A stretch of DNA of 64,000 nt from Anaeramoeba flamelloides (taxonomy: Eukaryota > Metamonada > Anaeramoebidae), in NCBI GenBank assembly GCA_027625915.1, contig JANTQA010000023.1, positions 11,656,001-11,720,000 on the forward strand. Reading direction: 5' to 3'. Positions 21,088-32,806 of the stretch are shown in pieces. Position 1 is the first letter of the stretch. The number at the start of each line of letters is the position of its first letter. A program made the position numbers and the translations under genes. Below the pieces are notes generated by a model. The model had not been told where the DNA came from and ran no database searches. It saw only the letters and a list, made by a program, of their open reading frames with translations.

Positions 21088-23193
21088 TTAATCTTCATAT
21101 TGCTCTGATAAGGTATAAATATTATTTAAAACTTCACCTCTTTCATATGAGTCAAGACCATTTTCATAAAACTCTTTACAAAGACGAAAATCAACACTTT
21201 TAAATTTCTCGGATATATTTCTAATAATTGGTTGTAAATTTTCACTGGAATAAACGTTTGAGAATATTGGTGCTTTTTTCACATGCAAATCCTCTGACTC
21301 ATTTATCGATTGTGGTCTATTAGATTTTTCATTATCCAAAATTTTTTGAATTCTTTCTTGTTCGTTCTGGAATGAAGATTTTCGATCAATTTCGCCGTTC
21401 ATTACCATTTCCAAGTATTTATCATAAATTGAGGGTTGCTGCTCTTTGAAAATTTTGCCATTTTGGTCTACGCTATGATTAAAGACCTTAGGAAAAATTG
21501 AAGGGATTTTGAGAGGATGTGAATACAATTGATTCATTCTTCGATAACAATTTTTTTTTTCCAAAAATTGCTTTGTCAATTCCTTTGTTTGTATTGTGCC
21601 TTGGTTTTTCAATTTGATATGCTCATCAAGGCCATTAAACATGGCATATTCAGAATATAGCTTGCCCAAATCGTGGTGATTAGCAAAGGGCGAGAGGCTT
21701 GTACATAACGGATCAGCGTCGTAATCGGGGTTGTTTTTGTTCGTGTTCCGTTTCTTTTTCTGGCGATAGACCGACCCCAGTCTTTCCAGGGCTTGCGGCA
21801 AGCCAACACTCAAATCCCCCTCAACGGGGAACGGCACGGAGCAATTTGCAGCAGCGAATTTCATTGACGTTCGGATTGAAATGGTGTCAACCAACTGCGC
21901 AAGCGCAATTGGGTTCCTTTTCATTCTCCAGGGCATTGTTATCCCGTCAATCACAGAGGACAGAATCCCACTTGAGCAAAATTCCGATCTTTTCGAAAGC
22001 TGCCAATTCAGCAACGACGATTGGTATCCAAGATAATCATAGTCAAGCTCGAGCGGGATGTATAGGTATGAGTATTCGTTCAAATGAGAAAGTGTCAGTG
22101 CAGAATTTAGGATTTCCTTTGCGTCGGTGCTTGGGCTCAGAGACGTAAACGATCGGTGCGATGGCGCAAAGACCACTGATCTGATCTTTGGGACCTCGTC
22201 ATGGATCATTTCAAAGACCTTCGACGAATAACCACCAAACCCGGTGAAGTGATCGACAGTGGCAACTAGCCCCTGTACCAAGTCGCTTTCTTCAAGCCAA
22301 AACCGGAACTGATCTTCCACTTGATCACGTTGTTCAATATCTTCCTTCCAAGAATCAAAGCCCTGGTAAAAGGTATCGAGCGGGTTGGTATCCTTTTGGA
22401 AACTTGACAATTCAACAATGGTTTTGGAATGGAGATTCGTTGTTAAATAATCACTCCACACTTTAATAATCTTTTCATATTTCCCTTCGTTGATATTTGT
22501 TTTCTTATTCTTATTTTCATTCTCATATTCATTTTCATTCTCGTCTTCATTATTCAGTTCATTGGTAAGCCGATTTAAAGTATTAAAATTCTCTTCAAGT
22601 ATTTCCCAGGGTGTTTTTTCCCTTTCCTCTTCTTCTTCTTCTTCTTTTTCCTCTTCTCCTTTTTCAAATTCAATTTCAATTCCTTTTTCTTGTTGCAGTT
22701 TGATTTCACGAAATCTTTTTGATTCTTGCTTTTTTTTTCGTGGGTTTTTTGGCTTTTGAAATTCTTGTCTTTCATTTTTTAAATACATTTGTCTTAATTG
22801 TTCCTCAAGTTCTTCTTCTTTTTCCTGCTCAGATTTTTCTAAATATGATTTTAAAAAAAAATTCTTCTTGTATGGCTCGTCGGTGATGATCTGTTCGTAG
22901 TTTCCTTGCCACGTGAAACTTTGCCTTGTTTCCTTTTTTATTTCTTTGTCCAAATAGGGATCACTAATTTTTTTATTCTTGACAAACGAAGACAAAGTGC
23001 CTTCCTTTGTCAGGCTCCCAAGTGAGCCCCTCTCGTCAAACAATAAGAGCCTTGGGTACGTAGTCTTTTCTCTTACAATAAAAGATCTGTTTTGAGACAA
23101 GGGCCCATTCATATTCTCTGTACATTGGATGTTCCATAAATGAGTACCAACAAAATTTGCATAATGCCCGAATTGTAAATAGATTAGTTCCAT
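21088..23193 (-). CDS. MSTO1: Misato/DML1-family tubulin-like protein
   Basis: This encodes a Misato (yeast Dml1) homologue, a tubulin/FtsZ-related protein linked to mitochondrial distribution and morphology. The start at 23193 (MELIYLQFGHYANFVGTHLWN) matches the family N-terminus exactly; the 52 open codons before it are Lys/Phe-rich leader. Further family blocks: TYPRLLLFDERGSLGSL (about residues 47-63), LVQGLVATVDHFTGFGGYSS (about 305-325, the tubulin-like Gly motif), VVFAPSHRSF, EYSYLYIPLELDY. An acidic/Lys insert at about 85-245 (EEEKEEEEEEE and NEDENENEYENEN runs) lengthens it to 701 residues, against roughly 500-570 in other species. No intron is needed. The segment 21690-22480 is far richer in G+C than the gene ends. 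Confidence 0.92.
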   Translation of the reverse strand: MELIYLQFGHYANFVGTHLWNIQCTENMNGPLSQNRSFIVREKTTYPRLLLFDERGSLGSLTKEGTLSSFVKNKKISDPYLDKEIKKETRQSFTWQGNYEQIITDEPYKKNFFLKSYLEKSEQEKEEELEEQLRQMYLKNERQEFQKPKNPRKKKQESKRFREIKLQQEKGIEIEFEKGEEEKEEEEEEEREKTPWEILEENFNTLNRLTNELNNEDENENEYENENKNKKTNINEGKYEKIIKVWSDYLTTNLHSKTIVELSSFQKDTNPLDTFYQGFDSWKEDIEQRDQVEDQFRFWLEESDLVQGLVATVDHFTGFGGYSSKVFEMIHDEVPKIRSVVFAPSHRSFTSLSPSTDAKEILNSALTLSHLNEYSYLYIPLELDYDYLGYQSSLLNWQLSKRSEFCSSGILSSVIDGITMPWRMKRNPIALAQLVDTISIRTSMKFAAANCSVPFPVEGDLSVGLPQALERLGSVYRQKKKRNTNKNNPDYDADPLCTSLSPFANHHDLGKLYSEYAMFNGLDEHIKLKNQGTIQTKELTKQFLEKKNCYRRMNQLYSHPLKIPSIFPKVFNHSVDQNGKIFKEQQPSIYDKYLEMVMNGEIDRKSSFQNEQERIQKILDNEKSNRPQSINESEDLHVKKAPIFSNVYSSENLQPIIRNISEKFKSVDFRLCKEFYENGLDSYERGEVLNNIYTLSEQYED

Positions 23194-24918
23194 TTGGTTT
23201 TGTTTTTTTTTTTTTTTTTTGGAATCAAACACAAAGTAAAAGCTTTTTAGTTTATGTTGGAAAAAAAATGAGAAAAAGGGTGTCTTGTATTTTATTTGTT
23301 TCTGATGATTTTTTGAATTGTGTGTCTTCAATTTTGCAGTGTTTTTCAAGATTCAAGGATCCAAATAAGGTTTTATTGGACTTACGAATCTTGTGAAAGA
23401 AATTCATAATTTCTTTTCATTTTGTTACCATTTTCCAACATTAGGTAGTAAGATTTAGGTTTTTGAGGGTGTATTGGATTTTGAAGGATTTAATTCAATA
23501 AAAAGATTCTTGAGAGTACTTTTGTTTTGAGTGAATATTGTCTACACTTCAAAAGTTGAATGTTAAGGGATTATTATATCATCTATTTTTCTCTAAATAA
23601 AGTATGTTGTAATTCATCTAGATCATGAATAGTTGAAATGACCTTAAAAAATCTTTACCAAATAGTGTTGAACAATAAATTATTCAATTTTGTATGAATC
23701 GATCAAAAAAAATTAAAAACATCACTTTTTGTACATGTATTTAACTTGTGTAATTTGTCATTGAGTCCCCTTTTCAAATCAAAATATAGGAACTGAAATA
23801 ATAATATTCTGTATTTTTATATTAATATTTGGAACCTCCACAAGCCAATATTTTTTCCAAAACTTATATAATAGGGATACTTAAACATGGGTTTAAATAT
23901 CTAATTTACTCATTACATATAATTCATAAAAACCCAAAATTGATTTTTTTTTTTTTCAATAGTTAGTATATTTCCAATATAAAAGGGGCTTTTCATAATT
24001 TTTATTACGAATATATATATATATATATTTGAAAAAATAAACCTTCTTTTCATTTAATTCATCAAGTAGGAACAGAAAATGGTATTAAAAAAATAAAAGA
24101 TATTTCTCCATTTTTTGAGAACTAATTATTTTATAAAATTTAGTGTACATATTTTCATTCCAGAATATATTAAATATGTTTCAGAATTTATTTAGGAGAT
24201 ATGTATTTCTTTGCAAAAAAAGTTTTATTTTTTGCTAAGGAAAGAAAAAAAATATTGAGTGAATTTTTTTCTAGCCAAAATTAGTTCTATAGTAGTACTA
24301 ACTTTAAATCGGTTATTCATTACATTATTATTATTTTTCTAATAAAAATATACTATCTATTTTTTTTTTTGGCGACTTTTTTTGATCCCCAAAAAAATAT
24401 ACGATAACTTTATCCTGGGTTTAAAGCCTGCACAGTTTAATTGTGATTTCATAAGGTATCTTATGGAAATATTTGTTAACCTTCCCAATTCATTTTTTTA
24501 AAAATTACTGATAGTTGTTTGTTTGTATTTTATTTAAAAGATCTAAAAATTGAAATTTTTAAACAAGCTTAGCTTACATAAATCAAAAGAAAAATTTCGA
24601 CAAATCCGAAATCAAAATAGTCCAAAATGGCGATCTTTCAAAAAATTGTAAAAAAGAATGTTAAAATCCAAAAAAAAAAATGTTGAACAAAAAACCAGTT
24701 CAAAAAACAGTTCAATTCGCAATTGTCAACTGTATTCCGATTAATTGAAAAAATTTTTTTTGTTCTTCATTTTGAATTTGTCACAAAAAAAGAACAAATA
24801 ATAATAGACAAATAATTTACTTTTTTTGTTTACTTATGGTCTCTTTTTTGTCACATTTTTTTGTTGAATTTAATAAAATATCTTATTTTATTCACCACCC
24901 TTTAACTCATCCAATCTA
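23194..24918. other. gene-free stretch upstream of Misato
   Basis: Contains the presumed Misato promoter (unresolved), a (TA)n run at 24009-24028 and homopolymers. A GC-richer patch of 23280-23460 adjoins the start codon. No gene seen. Confidence 0.6.
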
Positions 24919-25502
24919 AGGTATTTCAAAAAAAGTGGGGCATTTTTTTTTACATTTCATAAAAAATAATCTTTTTTAGTGACGGTAATCATTAATCAAC
25001 TATACAAAATTAAGTTTAATATAAATACCGATTGAATAAACGACTTATGTATTTAATTCAAAGCATGTTAGTTGAAATATTCCCAAAAAATGAAAAAAAA
25101 AAAAAGCACTTTTTTTGGTTAAAGCAATATACGACCAATTTCAATAAAAAACCGGAAATATGGAAAGGGAACAAATGATTTTTTAAACACAAAAACGCAG
25201 TTATATGTTTTTAATTATATTGAAAAAAATTGTTGAGGTTATACAAGTTATGAAAATATTTTTTTCGATCAAAAAGAAAATAATAAACACCAATTTTAAC
25301 CAGAAAAAAATATCCGATAAAATCGAGATCATAAATTTTAATATATTTTATTTCTTCAATACAATATTAAGAAACAAATTGAATTATTATAAAGAATCTA
25401 TAAATGGTGGTTAATGATTTTATATATTTAAATCCTTTTTTGAAGAATTGGTTACATAATTATATTTTAAAATAAATTTGCCCCACATTCTTGGAAATAG
25501 CT
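24919..25502. mobile_element. TIR element of mariner type, no recognisable transposase
   Basis: The left end AGGTATTTCAAAAAAAGTGG (then GGCA) and the inverse of the right end (AGCTATTTCCAAGAATGTGG, then GGCA) form ~25-bp TIRs bordered by TA on both sides, 584 bp in all. The TTCCAAAAA-GGGGCA core is shared with the mariner element at 18635. A 69-codon frame inside (25205-25414) is Ile/Lys-rich and not recognisable. Confidence 0.65.
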
Positions 25503-27147
25503 TAAACATTATTTTATCCCCACCCAAGATCCAAAATTGGAGATTTATTTTTTTCGTTCTCTCAAGAAATCATAATCTTTACACTCAAGCTAAATCTCTC
25601 ATAAAGATTCCTATTTCTCCCATAATAAAAATAAAAAATATCTCCAATTGCTGTCTACTCGGTTAAATAAAATACATATTTTTTCGTGTCCAAATGAATA
25701 ACAATAAGTATTATGTAATTTTTGTTATCTAAAAGATATTATATGCCCTTAATAAAATTAAGCACTATTTTTTTCTGATTAATATTTTTCGAAATCTAAG
25801 TTTATAACTTAATCCAATTAACCACTGTGTGATAATTTTTTTTAGAATAAAAACACTCTCAACTTTTGAATATCGAAAATATCTTTTGAAATTAGTCTGC
25901 ACTTTTTTATTTTATTTTTGAAAAATTGGGGTTGAGAAAAGTTTGAAATCAAAAAATAAGTTAATATATTAAATTAGAATACGTTTCCAGAGAGTTTATC
26001 TTTTTAGTTTAATTTTTTTTTGTTTTACCATTTAAAACTAAAAAAAAACATTTGAAGACCAAATTAGTCCCTTTTGTGAAAAGAAAATTCCAATAATTTA
26101 GAATTTGTTTTAGTAAATGAGTTAAAACAAGATAGTGTATCTAAAAATATACATAATTTCAAATGCGAATTCAATCATTTTGGCAAAAAATGTTTTCAAG
26201 AAAAAGTTAAATTGAAACTTTATTTATTTTTATTTTTTCATTTAGTTTTGTTAATTGTATAAATGGAAAGTATTTGATCAGTTTTCCAGTTTTGGTGTTT
26301 TTTGGGTCGTAGGGGCATATAATATCTCTTCCAAAAAATTATTTTGATATTTTATTTTACAAAATTAAAGTTCTCTGTAAAAATGGTAAACTAAAATCAT
26401 TTAAAAGTAATAATAGGGATTCAAAAACATAAAAAAAATAATGAAATGAGAAGAAACATGTTTTAATAAAAAAGAGTTTCAGTAGAAAAAAAAATAGTCT
26501 TATTTGATTACACTCACAAATGAATAACAAATTATTTATTGTGTTATAATCTTCGATCAGAAAAAGGCTTATTGAATACAAGAAATTCAATAAAAAGATG
26601 ATATGATTAATAAATTATGATACTCATCATGATAATACTCTAAAAAAGAAATAACAAAAGTCAGAACTATTGTTTTTTTTTGTTTCTTTTCATTTTTAAA
26701 TTAAAATAATTTAATGATTTTTGTGATCTTTTATATCTTAAAAAATCATATATTTTGGAATTTCTGTTCTGTAATTCATATTCTGTAAATGGATTTCCGC
26801 TCGGCAAATCATACTCAATAAAAATATTCCCTAAAAAGACTAGTGATCTTGAAAATTTAAACAAAATAATCTATTTTGGAATTTCAGTTCTATAATTCAT
26901 TTTTGCAAATGGAATATATGAAAACCTAAATAAGTAATAAAAAAAAAAAAAAAAAAGAAAAAAAGTATAAAGCCAAATAAATATTTTTTGATTAGAAAAC
27001 AATTACTCCATTAACTTTAATTTCACAATTGGAATTAATCATTTATATAAATAGAGAAATATTTATTTTTTTTTTATTATTTATTTTTTTTATTTAAATA
27101 ACACTTAATACACAGATAAAAAAACTAGTTTTTCATATTAAAATCAA
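25503..27147. other. gene-free stretch
   Basis: Homopolymer-rich. Two related short blocks (AATTTCTGTTCTGTAATTCATATTC at 26758 and AATTTCAGTTCTATAATTCATTT at 26880) form an imperfect ~125-bp-spaced direct repeat. No supportable gene. Confidence 0.55.
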
Positions 27148-29090
27148 TTAATTTATAATTAATTTGCTTTTGTCAATCCAATAAGTATATTTTAAAGGAT
27201 TTTTTGCAAGTCTAATTAAAATTTTTTTTGGTATTTTTGGATTTTTTTTAAGAATATTTTTTTTTTTTAAAGGATTGTTATTAAATGCATTCTTCAAGTA
27301 ATAATCATAAAAGGATTTATTGCCCTCAATTTTTTGAAAAAATTCTGGGAATTCAAGAGACATTTTTCGATCTTTTACAAAATTTTCAAATTTTGATAAT
27401 TTATTCCAGGATTGAATATTTGGGTTGTTATGGATATTGGTATGATTATTTTCAGTATTTGAAATTGAATTATTTTGATTTTGAACAAGATTTCCTTTCC
27501 CTTTTCCTTTTTGTATCTCTTTTGTATCCTTATTTTCGTTTTCATTTGGGTTGTGAGATTCCTTTTCAATTTCATTCAAAGTAATTTCTAATTTTGGTCT
27601 TTGGTGTTTCTTTTTTTCAATCCCATAATTTATGTTTTTCTGATAGGTAACTACAACATTCTTCTTATTATTTAAATTAAGATTTTGATTGTTGTTATCG
27701 TTTATAAGATTTGTTTTTCTTTGAGAGTCCTTATTATTGCTTTTTTCCTTTTCAATCGTTTTACCTTGTACTTGGTTTTTTTCATTCCTTATCATATACT
27801 TTTCGTTTTCGTTTTCTCTATCTTTTGGAAAATTGGCTTCTGTTTTCCCTTGGCTTACAATCCCTAGATTAATTTGGCTATTTTTACATTCTTTTTCTTT
27901 TTGGTTATTTCTTTTTACTGGTATGGGTTTTTTAAATGTGAAATTTAATGGATTTCGAAAAAGTGAACGTTTATTTCTTTTCATTGGCGATGGTGAGTTC
28001 GGATTATAATTAAACAATTCTACCTTTGATGGGGAATTTGAATTCTTTTTTAAAATTTGTTTCTTTAAGTTGGGTTGCGGAATTGTTTCGATCACTTGTT
28101 TCGATTTTGGATCATTATAAAATATTTTATTTTGGAGGTTTATTTGTGTTTTTTTTTTGACAAAATTCTTTTTCGGTTTTGGTCTTTTAAATATTAATTG
28201 TGGTTTGTGTCTATTTGAAACTAAACAATTGTTTTTATTTGTTGGCCTTTGGTTGTGATTATAATTCTTGCCATTGTTAATGTTATTATTATTGATGTTG
28301 TTATTGCCGTTTTTGTTAATTAAAATCATTTGTTCAAAAAGATCCTTTTTCGATCGGTTGCGATGAATCAAATTTGAAGAGTTTGTTGTTACTTTCCCAT
28401 TAAATCTTAGTCTTTCAGAAACACAATTTTTTTGGAGGTATGATCGTTTTCTTGCAAGCGGATCCAGAATTATTTTTTTTTGTGTTTTGTTACAGGATCA
28501 GTGGGACACACAAAAAGCATTTTCCTCAGCTTGTCTCGGCTTAAGTTGTTTGGTGTTCGAAACCGTTTTTGTGGTTGGCTGTAATATTTTTGGATCATGA
28601 TTTGTTTATTCTTTTGTTGAATTGTGTGATAATTTGGTTGTGAATGGTTTATAAAATTTACACAATGAACATTTCGTTTTGTTTGGATGTTGTCTTGCGA
28701 AGAAGTAACAAATTTGTTTTTCCTTCTTTTGAGCGATCGGACAACTTTAACAGTTTTTTTTTTACTATTTTCTTTTGTTTCTTCGGTTTGGCAGGAAAGG
28801 GTTTTTTTTGGTGTATTGAGAAGGAGACAAGATTTAACTCTTTGTGGCCTTTGCTTGAAAGATCTTTTCAAAATTGAACCTGTAAGGATCGGTTCTTCTT
28901 CAATCGAATCTTTTTCCATGGGCCCTTTTTCCAGCCCATTTTTGAGCTTTGAAAAGAGTGGAGATCCAACATTGAAGGTTTTGTTTAAGAAGTTGTCGAA
29001 TTTTGTTTTGTTAGGCTGAGAAATTTTGTAATTTAAAATGTTTTGTAAAGCAATTTGTTGGTTCGTTGTTCTTTGTTTGTTGATCATCAA
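27148..29090 (-). CDS. Lys/Asn-rich protein of unknown function, split by a one-base slip
   Basis: The ATG at 29090 (MMINKQRTTNQQIALQNIL) opens 206 codons, ending in an A9 run at about 28472-28480. The next frame over is open from before that run to a TAA at 27148 and continues the same Lys/Asn/Gln-rich style. One extra A would join VTKHKKK to LDPLARKRSYLQKNCVSERL, giving about 650 residues. No intron with matching phases fits: the GTAACA donor is phase 0 and every AG downstream is phase 1 or 2. A homopolymer sequencing error is the simplest reading; a real mutation is possible. Visible parts: a Cys/basic N-terminal region, an Asn-rich linker, a Lys/Glu-rich middle, and a C-terminal block (SLEFPEFFQKIEGNKSFYD, IPKKILIRLAKNPLKYTYW). 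No known domain recognised. Confidence 0.7.
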
Positions 29091-29412
29091 ATTTTTCTTT
29101 TTTTTTTTTTTTCAACTAAAAAAAAAGAGCAAAAAAAAAATTGTTCGAAAAAAAAACAGAAAAGGTAACAAATTAAAGGAAAAGAAAAAAAAATAAATTC
29201 TTAAAATCCTTTTTGTTTAAATATTGTTATGCTTTGTAATGGTGTTAAAAATGTTCGATTTCTTTGTTATCTCTTCAAAGAATGATGGGTGTGGTGAATA
29301 GCTTTCGTCTGTAAATGTTTTGGAGTCATGTAATAAAGATTTAAATCTATCACTTCGAGAAGATCGAGAATACATTTAAACTTTTCAAAAAAAAAGACAA
29401 AATAATGATTTT

Positions 29413-29445
29413 AGGAGTTAGTTCTTGAAAAGAGAACTAACTCCT
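29413..29445. repeat. perfect 13-bp stem hairpin upstream of the Lys/Asn-rich gene
   Basis: AGGAGTTAGTTCT (29413-29425) pairs exactly with AGAACTAACTCCT (29433-29445) across a 7-nt loop, followed by a T-rich stretch. It lies about 330 bp upstream of the 29090 start. It could be a regulatory or RNA structure, or the remnant of a palindromic insertion. Confidence 0.7.
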
Positions 29446-32400
29446 ACCATTTTTTACCTATTTTTTTTTGATGAGAGAAGACTAAAAAAAAAAAAATCCT
29501 TTCAAATTCTAAAAAGAAAAATTTTGTGTTTCTGATAAAAACTTTTTTAATGAAATTCGTTCTCAATAATTAAAAGGGTAAACCACCGTCTTGGATCTTC
29601 TTTTTTTTTTAGTTAGACATTTTTGAACTTTTAAGGGAAGATAATCAAAAAAATAGAAAAAAATCTTGTCTTTCTAAGGACTCCATTACATTTTTTCGAA
29701 CTCAAATTTTGATGTTCACTAAGATTTTTAAAAAGGTTAAAAGCAAGAATAAAAAAGCATCAGCATAGGGGTAAAAAAATGTTCTAAAATGTGTTCCTAT
29801 GAAATAAAATCTTCTGATATGATGAAAAACGATTGATTTTTTAAGTAAGATAAATTAAAATTTTCAAAAATTTCAACTTACTTTATAATAATAAAGGAAG
29901 TTGTTTTTGGAGTTTTGTCCCTTATACTTATCAAAAAAATATGGTCAAATTTTTGGATCAGAATCTTTTTTTCTAATTTTATCAATTTTTGATAATAATT
30001 AGTTTTTCTAATTTTGCATAATTTTTTTCTTTTTCTTTTTTTTTGATTTTTTTTTTTTTTAAAAATTGTAAATTTGGGGAAAAAAAAGTTTAAAACCCAT
30101 CATTAACATACATATAGTTCGTACTTTGTCTTTCTATAATAAAATACAATTGCAATTCAAAAATCATATTGTCAACAATTTTAATTTTCTAAAGAAATTA
30201 AGAAATTTTGAATGTGTGTTTCATTGATATTTAGAACAAATTTTTTTAATCAATAGTATGATTTGTTTGAAAAGTATCTAACAATTAATAATGTTGAGAC
30301 AGATAAATATTAGAGATTTGAATTTTCCCTAGATCAATTATTACCATTTATTATTTTTTTTTTCAAAAATTGGTATTGTAAATCTATTGTGGTTAATAGA
30401 TAATTTATTTTGGATAACTTAAAAAGGGATGTAGAATAAAATTAAAAAAATTTTTTTATTCTTGATAAAAAGTTGAATTTTTAGTTTTTATTTTACCACT
30501 TTCATTTTTAATTAACTCTCTTTTACTTTTGAAACTTTTATTACAGTCATTTCTACATTTAAAGTACCAAATTTCAAGGAAATTGAAGGAACAATAAAAA
30601 TCTCAAATTAAAGCACAAAATTCAAATTCTAGTGAAATGATTTTTGTCAAAAAAATTCGAAAAAATATTCCTTAATTTGAGAGTTTTTTGTTTGCCTTAA
30701 AGTTATTTTAAATTTTATACCTTAAAAGTAAAACTTATGGTAAGAATTCCAAATTTCGTCTAGATAAAGATTCCATATAGAATAAAAACACTTATAAGAA
30801 TTTTTATTTTTAAGAGGATTTTTTTTAATAAATTATTTTCTATTCCTTAAAGATCCTCATTACTTCAAAAAAAAATAACTTACATAATTTGACTCATTGG
30901 AGTATGAATGATAATGATAATTTTCTTTTCTTGTCCAAATTATCACATATCAAAAAAAAACTTCATTGATTATTATCTCAAATACATTATAATAACGAAA
31001 GATATTATATTTACCATTTTCTTCAATATCAGAGAAAAAAAAAAAGATTTTAACTCAATTGATATTTAATTTTTGAGAAATGTTTAAAAAAGTTACAAAA
31101 AATTTATAATTAAATTTAAATTTTCCTCAAATTATCTATTAAACCCCGAGCAAAAATTTATCAAGTCCAATTTTAATATATAAAAGAGTATATAAACTTT
31201 AAAAGAAATCAGGAATTTTTGATTTTAAATATCTCAAAAAAAAAATAAAAGTTTCAAAAAAATTCTCTCAAAATATTAATTCAGAAATAGAAAAATTGAA
31301 GTTATTGGATAAAAATATCAACGAATTTATACAAAATTTAACAATAAATAATTCTGGATAGAAACTCCAAGAATATATAAATAATTAATCTTTGAATTGA
31401 AATTGAAAAAAAATATATCTTGTAAAGTTAAAATTATTTTTTCATAAATGAATTATTCCAAATTATCATTTCCCAATAAAAGTCCAAATCTATATATATT
31501 AATTGTAAAATTATTTTTAACAATTCTAATTTTCAAATGTTTATTTAACATTTTTTGCTTTTATTAATTTTATAACAAAAAAACAAGCTGAAAAAATAGA
31601 TTTATTACAAGAATAAAAATAGAATAAAAATCATACTATGAAAAAAAAAAAAAATAAAGGAGCTTGCTAAACTTTCTAGATTAGAGTTTTATTGTAAACA
31701 TGTTTATAATTGACTTTTTTTGGAGTTACTATTATTATGATTTCCCTATTTTAGATGGAATTTAATTCAAGTGTTTAATAATATCTATTAATTAAGTTAG
31801 ATCATTTTAAAAATCTTAAATCTTCAATGATCAGTGATAAAATAGTTGAATATTAATTGAAATTTTTTACTTTTTGCTATTTTCTTACTATAATCAATTT
31901 GATAATTTTTATTTGTTTTTTTGGTCAATTTTAAATTTTACTCTTTTATTAAAAATACCAAAGTTAAAAAGTAAATAAATATTATCCTCAACATTTGTTA
32001 GTGTAATTTGAACACGTGACTATTAATGTGGCTTAACTCTTAATTACATAATATTTCAATTTTGCACACTCTTCTGTTAACAATAATCCCTTAAAAAAAT
32101 AAATTCAAAAAAAATAATTACTCGATCGTAACCAAATAAATCCTTGAAGAAACTTTAAAAAAGACAAGAAACAAATGAAAATCAGGAAGAAAAATCCTAT
32201 TTCTCCAAAATTTTAACATGGATCTAAATCTTTGAGTTATGATATTTGTACGGATCAGAACACAAAATTAAATAACAAAAAAAACGCAATTTGTAAATTT
32301 AGGTCTATTAATGGTAAAAATTTTTCCAAACTTAAACCACACAAACTCCTTGTTGTTTAAAGTCCAATAACAAACTTATTCCAATTGTGAAGGATTGAAT

Positions 32401-32806
32401 TTTTGACAATTGAAATTTTGTCAACTTGTAAATCGAATTTAAATACAAATACTATTTGAATCAAATTTCATTATCAAAATTTTATCTTAAAAGTTCAATA
32501 AGGAGCAGGAATTAAATTTCTCAAAATAACATGTTTTCATTGGTTTTGTTAAGATTTTTGGGGTTTGTTCAACAAATATTATGTAAAATATTTGGGAACT
32601 AGAAACAAATTTAGCATTTGTAAATTGGAAAATAGCAGTAAATAATTTACGATTAATTGACACAAAAGAAAAATAAATTAAAAGTGTGTAAATTTTGGAT
32701 TATTTATCAATAAGTTTCATATTCAAAAAATCAAGTCCACAGTATATTTAATCCCTCAACCCAATTTCATTTTTTTCTTTTATTAAATTCATTCATTTTT
32801 AAAAAT
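29446..32806. other. gene-free stretch between the divergent Lys/Asn-rich and Rab genes
   Basis: About 3.3 kb of A/T-rich DNA with no frame of coding character and no clear element ends. Expected to contain the promoters of both flanking genes, which I cannot delimit. Confidence 0.6.

Noticed and set aside
21699-22148. 149-codon plus-strand frame inside the Misato gene
   Set aside because: Antisense to the conserved Misato core; its openness follows from the core's higher G+C.
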